Below are positions 31,377 through 39,534 of a DNA stretch of 64,000 bases, piece after piece. Numbering within the stretch: the first letter of the stretch is position 1; each line of letters starts with the position of its first letter. The translations under genes and the position numbers were made by a program. Under the pieces are notes generated by a model, which was given only the letters and a program-made list of their open reading frames with translations, did not search any database and was not told the DNA's origin. The stretch is from contig CANRDO010000008.1 in the NCBI GenBank assembly GCA_947629385.1, positions 1-64,000 of the forward strand, given 5' to 3'. This DNA is from an uncultured Lachnospiraceae bacterium (GTDB taxonomy: Bacteria; Bacillota; Clostridia; Lachnospirales; Lachnospiraceae).

Positions 31377-32003
31377 CTACTTTGCGTTCGTCGGGCAGGT
31401 CACAGGAGCGTCGAAGCCCGGACTGAAGGCGTAGAAATTCTTCGCGTCAAGGCCTTCCTGAACTTTCTCAAGGGCCTCTCCGAATCTCTGGAAATGCACA
31501 ACCTCACGGGCGCGCAGGAAGCGGATCGGGTCTGCAACCTCCGGCGTGTTGTTCACAACGCGCAGGATGTTGTCGTAGGTCGAGCGGGCTTTCTGCTCCG
31601 CCGCCAGATCTTCATGCAGGTCGGTGACCGGGTCGCCTTTCACCTGGAACTCACAGGCGTTGAACGGAATGCCGCCCGCTGCCTGCGGCCATACGCCGAC
31701 CGTGTGGTCGATATAGTACGGACCGAGCCCGGACCTCTCGACCTCCTCCATCGAAAGGCCTTTCGTGAGCTGATGGATGATCGTGCTCACCATCTCGAGG
31801 TGGGCGAGTTCCTCGGTACCGATGTCAGTGAGCAAACCGGCTACGCGGCGGTCCTTCATGGAGAAGCGCTGAGACAGATATCGCATGGAAGCGGAGATTT
31901 CCCCGTCCGGGCCGCCGTACTGGCTGGCGATGAACTGCGCGAGCTTCGCGTTCGGCGTCGTAATATTGATCGGATATTCAAGCCTTTTCTCATAATACCA
32001 CAT
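31377..32003 (-). CDS. cotJC: spore coat protein CotJC, manganese-catalase family
   Basis: A 208-residue ferritin-fold protein of the spore coat. It shows the manganese-catalase pattern: WYYEKRLEYPINI at the start, LTDIGTEELAHLEMVSTIIHQL carrying metal-binding ExxH, and DPIRFLRAREVVHFQRFGEAL with a second ExxH. It may remove peroxide at the spore surface, as suggested for family members. It starts three bases after cotJB stops, its ribosome site (GGAAGGAGGG) lying inside cotJB. A truncated copy lies at 26158-26658. Confidence 0.94.
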   Translation of the reverse strand: MWYYEKRLEYPINITTPNAKLAQFIASQYGGPDGEISASMRYLSQRFSMKDRRVAGLLTDIGTEELAHLEMVSTIIHQLTKGLSMEEVERSGLGPYYIDHTVGVWPQAAGGIPFNACEFQVKGDPVTDLHEDLAAEQKARSTYDNILRVVNNTPEVADPIRFLRAREVVHFQRFGEALEKVQEGLDAKNFYAFSPGFDAPVTCPTNAK

Positions 32004-32006
32004 AGC

Positions 32007-32582
32007 TTAGCAATTCCCTCCTTCCCACGGCCACGGCTGGTTGATCCATTGCCAGCACGTCTCGCAGCTCTCGCCGGCGTGTGTAAGCGTCAGCGGACCG
32101 TAGAGCTTTGCGTATTCATTCAGCGCCAGATTCCGCTTTTCGTTGAGCTCGCGGAAATACTGCATCCCGTTTTGGCAGTCCGGATGCGTGTCAAGGTAGA
32201 GTGTGGCCTCGTATGCGCCGAAGCTTACCTCATCGATATACTTGAGCAGACTGAGACGGTCGCCGGTCGGAATCTCTGAAACGCGGCTGTATCCGGTATT
32301 CGCGGTGCAACTGCAGTCATTCTGCACGGAACGTTGTGAGTAGCTGTTCGTTGCGGTTGGAGCCGTATTCGTGCTGCAGCCGCAGTCATTCTGTACGGAG
32401 CGCTGTGTGTAGCAGTTCGCCGTGGCTGGAGCCGTGTTCGTGGTGCAGCCACAGTCGCTCTGCGTGGAGCGCTGTACCTGCGCGGGACTCTGACAGCCGC
32501 AATTGCCGCGCATACTCATGCTGCGCGCATTGGAAGACATATTCTGACTCATATTCATATAGGGATTACGATTGTTGCTCAT
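32007..32582 (-). CDS. cotJB: CotJB with an added Cys-rich repeat domain
   Basis: A 191-residue protein. The C-terminal 85 residues are a standard CotJB (DRLSLLKYIDEVSFGAYEATLYLDTHPDCQNGMQYF...CETCWQWINQPWPWEGGNC). The N-terminal 105 residues, absent from the usual short CotJB, contain three 23-residue repeats starting QRSTQSDCGC, QRSVQNDCGC and QRSVQNDCSC, each with NTAP or NTG. The paired cysteines suggest metal binding or disulfide cross-linking in the coat. The start at 32582 follows AAGGAGG and overlaps the cotJA stop by four bases. Confidence 0.88.
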   Translation of the reverse strand: MSNNRNPYMNMSQNMSSNARSMSMRGNCGCQSPAQVQRSTQSDCGCTTNTAPATANCYTQRSVQNDCGCSTNTAPTATNSYSQRSVQNDCSCTANTGYSRVSEIPTGDRLSLLKYIDEVSFGAYEATLYLDTHPDCQNGMQYFRELNEKRNLALNEYAKLYGPLTLTHAGESCETCWQWINQPWPWEGGNC

Positions 32583-32803
32583 CTGCAGCAGCCTCCTTTC
32601 CCGCAGAATGGTTTGTGCAGGCAGGGGAAGACCGTACCCACCTGAAGACCTGTGCACAGGTCGTAGGTCGCCTCCCATTGCTGGTACGGGACGTATGCCA
32701 TCGCAAGCGGGGCCTGTGCTTCTGTCAAATGATAATAGATTTCATTGACGCAGCTGTTTTCCATGACATCGCAGCCGCAGTCAAGACTTTGTACCTCTGA
32801 CAT
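32579..32803 (-). CDS. cotJA: spore coat-associated protein CotJA
   Basis: A 74-residue protein with the CotJA core LAMAYVPYQQWEATYDLCTGLQVGTVFPCLHKPFCGKGGC. It is first in the minus-strand operon cotJA-cotJB-cotJC, with AAAGGAG before the ATG. In Bacillus the operon depends on the mother-cell factor sigma-E. Upstream on the minus strand GACATATT near 32850 resembles a sigma-E -35 element, but the -10 match is poor. Confidence 0.9.
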   Translation of the reverse strand: MSEVQSLDCGCDVMENSCVNEIYYHLTEAQAPLAMAYVPYQQWEATYDLCTGLQVGTVFPCLHKPFCGKGGCCR

Positions 32804-33094
32804 ATGAACTCCTTTCCTGTGAAATGATTGTTCAATACCAGAATATGTCGGATGCTCTCAAATGATAGTTGTACTAATCCGGTTTGCCGCGGAGCATATC
32901 GGTTTGAAAAGCAAATTCCAAGTGACAGATTTTGAGAAAAGGGAATTTAAAAAGATGAGAAAAATCGGGAAAGAGAAAATTAACGAGGAAAATTTCGGTT
33001 TTGCTGGAAAAAGAGGAGTAGGTATGGTATACTTTAAAGCTAATGAAGCAAATGGGGAATACAGGGGTTACAGCAAGATAATGGAAGGGGTATT

Positions 33095-34381
33095 ATGGCA
33101 TCGAGAGCAGGCAATCAGGCAAACGGCCGGGGAAACGGACGGACAGCGCGCCAGATGAGCAGTCAGGCGGGCAGCTCGACGGGAAATCTGCGTGCGATCA
33201 AAAGCGGCGCGTCCGGGAAGACGAAGGGCGGAAACAGAAAGCTTGTGCATAGAACTGTGGGAGCGGAGCGGGATTATTTTGATTACAATCTGTTGGCGAT
33301 TGTGATTCTGCTGACTTGCTTCGGCCTTGTTATGTTGTACAGCACGAGTGCCTATGAGGCGATGGTGGAGACAGGCGGGGACGACATGTCTTATTTCCGA
33401 AAGCAGGCGTTCATCAGCGCCGGCGCGCTTGTTCTCGCGCTGATCGGCTCACAGATCGATTATCATACGCTGGCGAATTGGTCAAAGCTGATTTATGCGG
33501 GTTCGATCGCTCTGCTGGTCATCACCAGATTTGCGGGCCGTGAGTCTCACGGGGCGACACGCTGGCTTTATCTGGGGCCGATTTCTTTCCAAACGGCGGA
33601 GCTTGCCAAGCTGGCGATCATCCTGTTTCTGCCCGCGATGATCGTGAAATATGGACAGGAGATAAAAAGCTGGAAGGCGACCAGAAATTTGCTTTTATAT
33701 GGTTTTGGCGCCGCCTTCTGTACGTATTTTTTCACGGACAATCTGAGCACGGCGATCATTATCCTTGGCATCACGGTGATCCTGATCTTCATCACGCACC
33801 CGAAGACCATCCCGTTTGTCATCGGAGGGGCTGTGGCAGCTGTTCTGGTGGGGATCCTGGTGTTTGTGCTGGTCAACAGTGCGAGTTCGGGAAGCTTCCG
33901 TATCCGCCGCATTCAGGTGTGGCTGGATCCGGAATCAAACGCGAGCTCGGGCGGCTATCAGGTGATGCAGGCGCTCTACGCGATCGGGTCCGGAGGCTTT
34001 TTCGGCAAGGGACTCGGGAACAGCGCGCAAAAGCTGGGGGCGCTGCCGGAGGCGCAGAATGACATGATTTTCTCGATCATCTGCGAGGAGCTCGGTGTGT
34101 TCGGCGCGGTGCTTGTGATCCTGATGTTCGTGTTCATGCTGTACCGGCTGTTCTTTATCGCGCAGAACGCTCCGGATCTGCTGGGGTCTCTGATTGCTTC
34201 CGGCATCTTCGTGCATATTGCTCTGCAGGTCGTGCTGAACATCGCGGTCGTGACGAATCTGATCCCGACGACGGGCATTACGCTTCCGTTTGTCAGCTAT
34301 GGAGGCACCTCGATCCTGTTCCTGATGGCGGAGATGGCGCTCGCGCTGTCCGTCTCAAGCAGGATACGGTTTAAATCCTGA
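33095..34381 (+). CDS. FtsW/SpoVE-type peptidoglycan glycosyltransferase
   Basis: A 428-residue, ten-helix SEDS protein that polymerises lipid II at the septum. After a basic disordered N-terminus (about 60 residues) come FDYNLLAIVILLTCFGLVMLYSTSAYEA, GRESHGATRWLYLGPISFQTAELAKLAIILFLPA, GGYQVMQALYAIGSGGFFGKGLGNSAQKLGALPEAQNDMIFSIICEELG (with the invariant acidic-loop region) and TGITLPFVSYGGTS. All are hallmarks of FtsW/SpoVE; the two cannot be told apart without context. GGAAGGGG precedes the ATG. Confidence 0.9.
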   Translation: MASRAGNQANGRGNGRTARQMSSQAGSSTGNLRAIKSGASGKTKGGNRKLVHRTVGAERDYFDYNLLAIVILLTCFGLVMLYSTSAYEAMVETGGDDMSYFRKQAFISAGALVLALIGSQIDYHTLANWSKLIYAGSIALLVITRFAGRESHGATRWLYLGPISFQTAELAKLAIILFLPAMIVKYGQEIKSWKATRNLLLYGFGAAFCTYFFTDNLSTAIIILGITVILIFITHPKTIPFVIGGAVAAVLVGILVFVLVNSASSGSFRIRRIQVWLDPESNASSGGYQVMQALYAIGSGGFFGKGLGNSAQKLGALPEAQNDMIFSIICEELGVFGAVLVILMFVFMLYRLFFIAQNAPDLLGSLIASGIFVHIALQVVLNIAVVTNLIPTTGITLPFVSYGGTSILFLMAEMALALSVSSRIRFKS

Positions 34382-34446
34382 GGCAGAGAATCATACAAAG
34401 CAATCGAAGCCCGGCAGGGCTATTAAATAAATAGGAGAGAGTTATT

Positions 34447-35898
34447 ATGGCAAAAGTAAAGACAAGATTCGCGCCGAGCCCTACGGGCCGGATGCATGTG
34501 GGAAATCTGCGCACCGCGCTGTACGCGTACCTGATCGCGAAACACGAGGGCGGCACGTTTATGCTGCGCATCGAGGACACGGATCAGGAGCGCTATGTGG
34601 AAGGAGCAGTGGATATCATCAACCGCACGCTGGAAAAGACGGGACTCATCCACGACGAAGGACCGGATAAGGACGGCGGCTGCGGCCCGTATGTGCAGAG
34701 CGAGCGGCAGAAGGCCGGTATTTATATGGAGTATGCGAAGCAGCTGATTGAGAAAGGTCAAGCGTATTACTGCTTCTGCGACAAGGAGCGCCTGGATTCT
34801 CTGAAGCAGAATGTGGCAGGCAAGGAGATCGCCGTCTACGACAAGCACTGTCTGCATCTGTCAAAAGAGGAGGTCGAGGCGAAGCTGGCCTCGGGCGTAC
34901 CGTATGTGATTCGGCAGAACGTCCCGCGCGAGGGCACGACAAAATTTATCGACGAGATTTACGGCGAGATTGAGGTGCCGAACGCGGAGCTCGATGATAT
35001 GATCCTGATCAAATCGGACGGCTTTCCGACCTACAATTTCGCGAACGTCGTGGACGACCATCTCATGGGGATCACCCATGTGGTGCGCGGCAATGAATAT
35101 CTTTCCTCTGCGCCGAAATACAACCGTCTCTACGAGGCGTTCGGCTGGGAGGTGCCGGTCTATGTGCACTGTCCGCTGATCACCGATGAGGAGCACCGGA
35201 AGCTTTCCAAGCGCTCCGGCCATTCCTCCTATGAGGATCTGCTTGACCAGGGCTTTGTCTCCGAGGCGATCGTGAACTATGTGGCTCTGCTGGGCTGGTG
35301 TCCGCAGGACAACCGCGAGATCTTTTCGCTGGAGGAGCTCGTGGAGGCGTTTGACTATCACAACATGAGCAAATCTCCGGCAGTTTTTGATATCCAGAAG
35401 CTGCGCTGGATGAACGGGGAATACCTGAAGGCAATGGACGATGAGACCTTCTACGAGGCGGCGCTCCCGTACCTGAGGCAGGCGATCACACACGAGTTAG
35501 ATTTCCGGAGGATCGCGCAGATGGTGAAGACCCGCATCGAGGTCTACCCGGATATTCCTGAGATGGTCGATTTCTTCGAGAAGGTGCCGGAGTACGACGT
35601 TTCCATGTATACAAACAAGAAGTCGAAGACGAACGAGCAGAGCTGCCGCGAGACGCTTGTCGAGCTGCTTCCAAAGCTGGAGGCGCAGGAGGATTTCAGC
35701 AATGACGCGCTGTTTGAGATGCTCAAGGCGTATGTCGACGAGAAGGGCTGCAAGGTCAATTTCGTAATGTGGCCGCTGCGTGTCGCCGTGTCCGGCAAGA
35801 TGATGACGCCGGCCGGCGCGACGGAGATCATGTCCGTGCTCGGCAAGGAGGAGTCGCTCGCGCGGATCCGCGCGGCGATCGAGAAACTTCGTGTTTAG
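34447..35898 (+). CDS. gltX: glutamyl-tRNA synthetase
   Basis: A class-I synthetase of 483 residues. The HIGH-type motif is in [20 protein letters not shown], the KMSKS equivalent is [10 protein letters not shown], and [18 protein letters not shown] and [26 protein letters not shown] are discriminating GltX segments. AGGAGAG precedes the ATG. No T-box is seen in the 65-base gap before it. Confidence 0.96.
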   Translation: MAKVKTRFAPSPTGRMHVGNLRTALYAYLIAKHEGGTFMLRIEDTDQERYVEGAVDIINRTLEKTGLIHDEGPDKDGGCGPYVQSERQKAGIYMEYAKQLIEKGQAYYCFCDKERLDSLKQNVAGKEIAVYDKHCLHLSKEEVEAKLASGVPYVIRQNVPREGTTKFIDEIYGEIEVPNAELDDMILIKSDGFPTYNFANVVDDHLMGITHVVRGNEYLSSAPKYNRLYEAFGWEVPVYVHCPLITDEEHRKLSKRSGHSSYEDLLDQGFVSEAIVNYVALLGWCPQDNREIFSLEELVEAFDYHNMSKSPAVFDIQKLRWMNGEYLKAMDDETFYEAALPYLRQAITHELDFRRIAQMVKTRIEVYPDIPEMVDFFEKVPEYDVSMYTNKKSKTNEQSCRETLVELLPKLEAQEDFSNDALFEMLKAYVDEKGCKVNFVMWPLRVAVSGKMMTPAGATEIMSVLGKEESLARIRAAIEKLRV

Positions 35899-35907
35899 TG
35901 TACAAAC

Positions 35908-36042
35908 AGCAACGAGCCCTGCACACTCGAAAAGCCTTCGGCTTTTCTCGTTCGCGGGCAGTCGCCCTATAAATACGCTGTCTCACGAAATCGCCTGCAA
36001 GCAGGCATTTCGTGTTCCATCGTATTTGCACGGCTCGTTGCT
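35908..36042. repeat. palindromic intergenic element, full copy
   Basis: AGCAACGAGCC (35908-35918) is the exact complement of GGCTCGTTGCT (36032-36042), extended by TGCA and GTGTA/TACAC pairing. Inside are a GAAAAGCC/GGCTTTTC hairpin (35929-35947) and a second hairpin, ACGAAAT-GCCTGC/GCAGGC-ATTTCGT (35985-36013). Sequence shared with 48068-48105 and the right end of 39448-39496 shows it is a dispersed family. It may also end the gltX transcript. Confidence 0.85.
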
Positions 36043-36063
36043 ATACACGAAGATAGGAGCAAC

Positions 36064-37893
36064 ATGCAGATAAGCAACGCACAGTCAAGGGCGATCGCCC
36101 ACGGAGCGGGTCCCGCCATGGTTCTGGCGGGACCGGGCTCCGGCAAGACCCTCGTTATCACACAGAGAACCAGATACCTGATCGAAGAGCTCCATGTGAA
36201 GCCACAGGAGATTCTTGTGATCACCTTTACCAAAGCTGCGGCGCAGGAGATGCGGCAGCGTTTTTGTGCTGTCTGCAGTTCGCACGGGGTTACATTCGGA
36301 ACCTTCCACGCGGTCTTTTTCGGTATTCTGAAGCATGCGTACCGCTTTACTTCCGCCAATATTTTGCCAGAGGAGAGAAAATTCGGGATTCTGCGCCAGC
36401 TGCTGCAGAGACTGCCTCAGGAAATGCTTGCGGAGACGCAGGACGAGAAGGAGCTGCTCTCGGAGCTGGCAGCCGAGATCAGTCTTGTGAAGAACGAGCA
36501 GATCAGCTTGGAGAATTATTATTCGCGCTCCTGTCCGGAGGATGTCTTTCGCCGGATCTACCGGCAGTATGAGAAGAGCTGCCGCGCGCAGGGAATGCTG
36601 GATTTCGACGATATGCTTGTCTGTACTTATGAGCTGCTGAAGACAAGAGGGGATATCCTCGAAGCGTGGCAGAATCGTTTCCGCTATATTCTGGTCGATG
36701 AGTTTCAGGACATCAATCTGTTGCAATACAGGATTCTACGTATGCTTGCCGCGCCGGAGAACAATCTGTTTATCGTGGGGGATGACGACCAGTCCATCTA
36801 CCGCTTCCGCGGCGCAAAGCCGGAGATCATGCTGAACTTCACAAAGGATTATCCGGATGCGAAGACCATCCTGCTGGATCAGAACTACCGCTCCGTGGCA
36901 CCGGTGATCCGCGGCGCATTGAAGGTGATCGGAGAGAACGAGCGGCGCTACGTTAAGCAGATTCAGGACGTCAGGGGAGAAGGGCAGAAGATCGATATTC
37001 AGGAGCTGGACAGCCGGGAGCATGAGAGCCTCTATCTGGTCAAATGCATCCGGAAGAGTCTGGAACAGGGGATTCCGTATTCCGGGATTGCCGTGCTGTT
37101 TCGCACGAATCAGGGAGCCGGGCCGTTCGCGGAGCGCCTGATGGAGTTCAACCTTCCGTTTGAGATGCGCGACGCGCTGCCGAACATTTACGATCACTGG
37201 ATCGCGCAGGACATTTTCGCCTATCTGCATCTGGCCCATGTAGGGCTGGACCGCACGGAGTTTCTGCAGGTGATGAACCGCCCAAAGCGCTATATCGGCA
37301 GGGACAGCATCGACGCAAAGACCGTGTCGTTTGAGACGCTGCGGACTTATTATGAGGACCGGGAGTGGATGCTGGACCGGATTGACCGTATGGAGAGTGA
37401 GCTGAAGCTGCTTGCGCGGATGACGCCATACGCGGCGATCAATTACATACGCCGCGGAATCGGATATGAGGATTATCTGGCGGAGTATGCAAGAAGCAGA
37501 CGGATGAAACCGGAGGAGCTCTTCGACCTCCTGGACGAGATTCAGCAGGGGGCAAAGCCGTACAGAAGCTATGAGGAATGGCTCAGGCATATAGAAGATT
37601 ACAGAGCAAAGCTGGAGGAAAAGCGTTCCGCGCAGAAAACACAGGAAGACGCGATTACGCTCGCGACGCTGCACGGCTCTAAGGGCCTGGAATTTCAGGA
37701 GGTATTCCTGGTCGACGTGAATGAAGGGGTTATCCCACACCGCAGGGCGGTACAGGAGGCTGATCTGGAGGAAGAACGGCGGCTGCTCTATGTAGGAATG
37801 ACAAGGGCAAAGGACAGGCTCCACATCTTCTATACCAGACAGCGGTACGGAAAAGCTGCGGAGCCTTCGAGATTTCTGGATGTTCTATTGTAA
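36064..37893 (+). CDS. UvrD/PcrA-like ATP-dependent helicase
   Basis: A 609-residue superfamily-1A helicase. Visible motifs are AGPGSGKT (residues 22-29), ITFTKAAAQEM, TFHAVFF, VDEFQDIN, GDDDQSIYRFRGA, LDQNYRS, TLHGSKGLEFQEVFLVDVNEG and RLLYVGMTRAKDRLHIFY. It is about 100 residues shorter than PcrA and ends soon after motif VI, so it is a separate short clade and not PcrA itself. AGGAG precedes the ATG, just after the palindromic element. Confidence 0.9.
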   Translation: MQISNAQSRAIAHGAGPAMVLAGPGSGKTLVITQRTRYLIEELHVKPQEILVITFTKAAAQEMRQRFCAVCSSHGVTFGTFHAVFFGILKHAYRFTSANILPEERKFGILRQLLQRLPQEMLAETQDEKELLSELAAEISLVKNEQISLENYYSRSCPEDVFRRIYRQYEKSCRAQGMLDFDDMLVCTYELLKTRGDILEAWQNRFRYILVDEFQDINLLQYRILRMLAAPENNLFIVGDDDQSIYRFRGAKPEIMLNFTKDYPDAKTILLDQNYRSVAPVIRGALKVIGENERRYVKQIQDVRGEGQKIDIQELDSREHESLYLVKCIRKSLEQGIPYSGIAVLFRTNQGAGPFAERLMEFNLPFEMRDALPNIYDHWIAQDIFAYLHLAHVGLDRTEFLQVMNRPKRYIGRDSIDAKTVSFETLRTYYEDREWMLDRIDRMESELKLLARMTPYAAINYIRRGIGYEDYLAEYARSRRMKPEELFDLLDEIQQGAKPYRSYEEWLRHIEDYRAKLEEKRSAQKTQEDAITLATLHGSKGLEFQEVFLVDVNEGVIPHRRAVQEADLEEERRLLYVGMTRAKDRLHIFYTRQRYGKAAEPSRFLDVLL

Positions 37894-37928
37894 AAATCTT
37901 TTTGAATTACCCGGCGAAAGGACGATTG

Positions 37929-37953
37929 ACGCTTCCGCGCGACAGCGCGTGGA
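37929..37953. terminator. terminator between helicase and DUF1292 gene
   Basis: TTCCGCGCG pairs with CGCGTGGAA around ACAG, between convergent genes. A second small CTTCCC/GGGAAG stem overlaps the DUF1292 stop. Confidence 0.6.
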
Positions 37954-37963
37954 AACACCTTCC

Positions 37964-38338
37964 CTAGTCGGGAAGATCAGCCGTTTCGTCTTCCTCGTCC
38001 TCTGCATCGACAAGCTCATCGTACTCCATGGAGTCGAGCCACTCGTCGAAGCCGTCGGATGCGGCCTCGTATTCGTCGTCGTCCTCGATATTCTCCAGAA
38101 CCGGCGTGCCGTTTTCATTTTTGAAGCGATAGATGAATACCTCGCCGTCGTTGTTCTCGCCGTTCTCGTCCAGCGGGAGAAGCGCGATGTATTCGTTGCC
38201 AGCGGCCGGGTAGGTCGTGAGGATCGCGCACTCGATCGTCTCGTCGTTGTCAAGGGTAAGTGTGATCGTGGCGTTGCCGTCCGAACAGTCTTCGCCGCAG
38301 CTCGCGCAGTTGCCATTGCATGTCTCAAAATCGCTCAT
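37964..38338 (-). CDS. DUF1292-family protein
   Basis: A 124-residue acidic protein. Residues 1-20 have CNGNCASCGEDC, three closely spaced cysteine pairs. The DUF1292 core follows (ITLTLDNDETIECAILTTYPAAGNEYIALLPLD...EVFIYRF), then an acidic tail (EDDDEYEAASDGFDEWLDSMEYDE). Homologues lie next to the ruvX-mreB group in other Firmicutes; here the gene is alone. The function is unknown. The ATG at 38338 follows AAAGGAA. Confidence 0.85.
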   Translation of the reverse strand: MSDFETCNGNCASCGEDCSDGNATITLTLDNDETIECAILTTYPAAGNEYIALLPLDENGENNDGEVFIYRFKNENGTPVLENIEDDDEYEAASDGFDEWLDSMEYDELVDAEDEEDETADLPD

Positions 38339-38660
38339 AGAAATTCCTTTCTTTTTGATGAGATTTCCCGCCGGCAGCCTTTGAAACTGTCTTGCGCGCC
38401 GCAGCCGGGATGCGTTCATATGCCTTGTAATTGTCCGATTGGACATCCTTACTTTACCAGAAACGCTGTAAAATGGCAATACCCGCGAAGAAATATTGCA
38501 AAAAACAAATATTTATGTGGGAAAAGAAGGAAAAAGATGGTATAATTATTCTGTATAACATTTTTTGGTAGCATTCTCCTGCATGCGGACAGATGGAAGG
38601 GCCGCGGGAGATTATGACGCAGCAGAGAAATCAGCCGCATAAAAGAAAGAGGACCGAACG

Positions 38661-39416
38661 ATGAAACTGATATCATGGAATGTGAACGGCCTGCGGGCAT
38701 GTGTGCAGAAGGGCTTTCTGGATTTCTTCCGGGAGATCGACGCGGATATCTTCTGCATACAGGAGAGCAAGCTCCAGGAGGGACAGATCAAGCTCGACCT
38801 GGACGGATATCATCAGTACTGGAATTACGCGGAGAAAAAGGGTTATTCGGGCACTGCTGTTTTTGCGAAAAAGGAGCCGCTTTCCGTATCATACGGGATC
38901 GGCGTCGAGGAGCACGATCATGAGGGGCGTGTGATCACTCTTGAGTACGCGGATTTCTACATGGTGACGGTCTACACGCCGAACTCCCAGGATGGTCTGG
39001 CCAGACTGGATTACCGGATGCGCTGGGAGGACGCTTTTTTGGCGTATCTCAAGAAGCTTGAGGAGAAGAAGCCGGTGATCTTCTGCGGCGATCTGAATGT
39101 GGCGCACGAGGAGATTGACCTGAAGAATCCGAAGACGAACCATAATAACGCAGGATTTACCGACGAGGAACGCGGGAAGTTTACACAGCTGGTGGAGAAC
39201 GGATTTATTGATACGTACCGTTTCTTTTATCCGGATAAAACCGGAGCCTACAGCTGGTGGTCCTACCGCATGAAGGCCCGCGAGAGGAATGCAGGGTGGC
39301 GTATTGATTATTTCGTCGTGTCGCAGTCGCTGAAGGAGCGATTGCAGGACGCGAAAATCCACACGGAGGTCATGGGCTCCGACCACTGCCCGGTGGAGCT
39401 GATCGTCGAACTGTAA
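38661..39416 (+). CDS. xth: exodeoxyribonuclease III / AP endonuclease
   Basis: A base-excision repair enzyme of 251 residues. Catalytic segments include [18 protein letters not shown] (metal-binding Glu), [53 protein letters not shown] and the terminal [12 protein letters not shown] with catalytic Asp-His. AAGAGGA precedes the ATG. Confidence 0.96.
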   Translation: MKLISWNVNGLRACVQKGFLDFFREIDADIFCIQESKLQEGQIKLDLDGYHQYWNYAEKKGYSGTAVFAKKEPLSVSYGIGVEEHDHEGRVITLEYADFYMVTVYTPNSQDGLARLDYRMRWEDAFLAYLKKLEEKKPVIFCGDLNVAHEEIDLKNPKTNHNNAGFTDEERGKFTQLVENGFIDTYRFFYPDKTGAYSWWSYRMKARERNAGWRIDYFVVSQSLKERLQDAKIHTEVMGSDHCPVELIVEL

Positions 39417-39447
39417 CGTGATTTGAAACAGGTTTCACTTGTATGGT

Positions 39448-39496
39448 TAACAAGCCGTGCCTTCGAAAGGCTATCTTATTTGCACGGCTCATTGCT
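39448..39496. repeat. palindromic element, reduced copy
   Basis: TATTTGCACGGCTC followed by ATTGCT (39477-39496) matches the right end of the 35.9-kb element with one change, and AGCCGTGC upstream is the left counterpart. The 80-base centre is missing. Confidence 0.7.
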
Positions 39497-39534
39497 GAAC
39501 GCGCATGTCAACACAGCGGAAAGATGAGGACCGG

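Noticed and set aside
32862..33158. 98-residue frame before ftsW
   Set aside because: Runs into the ftsW start in another frame and lacks a ribosome site; the stretch reads as leader.
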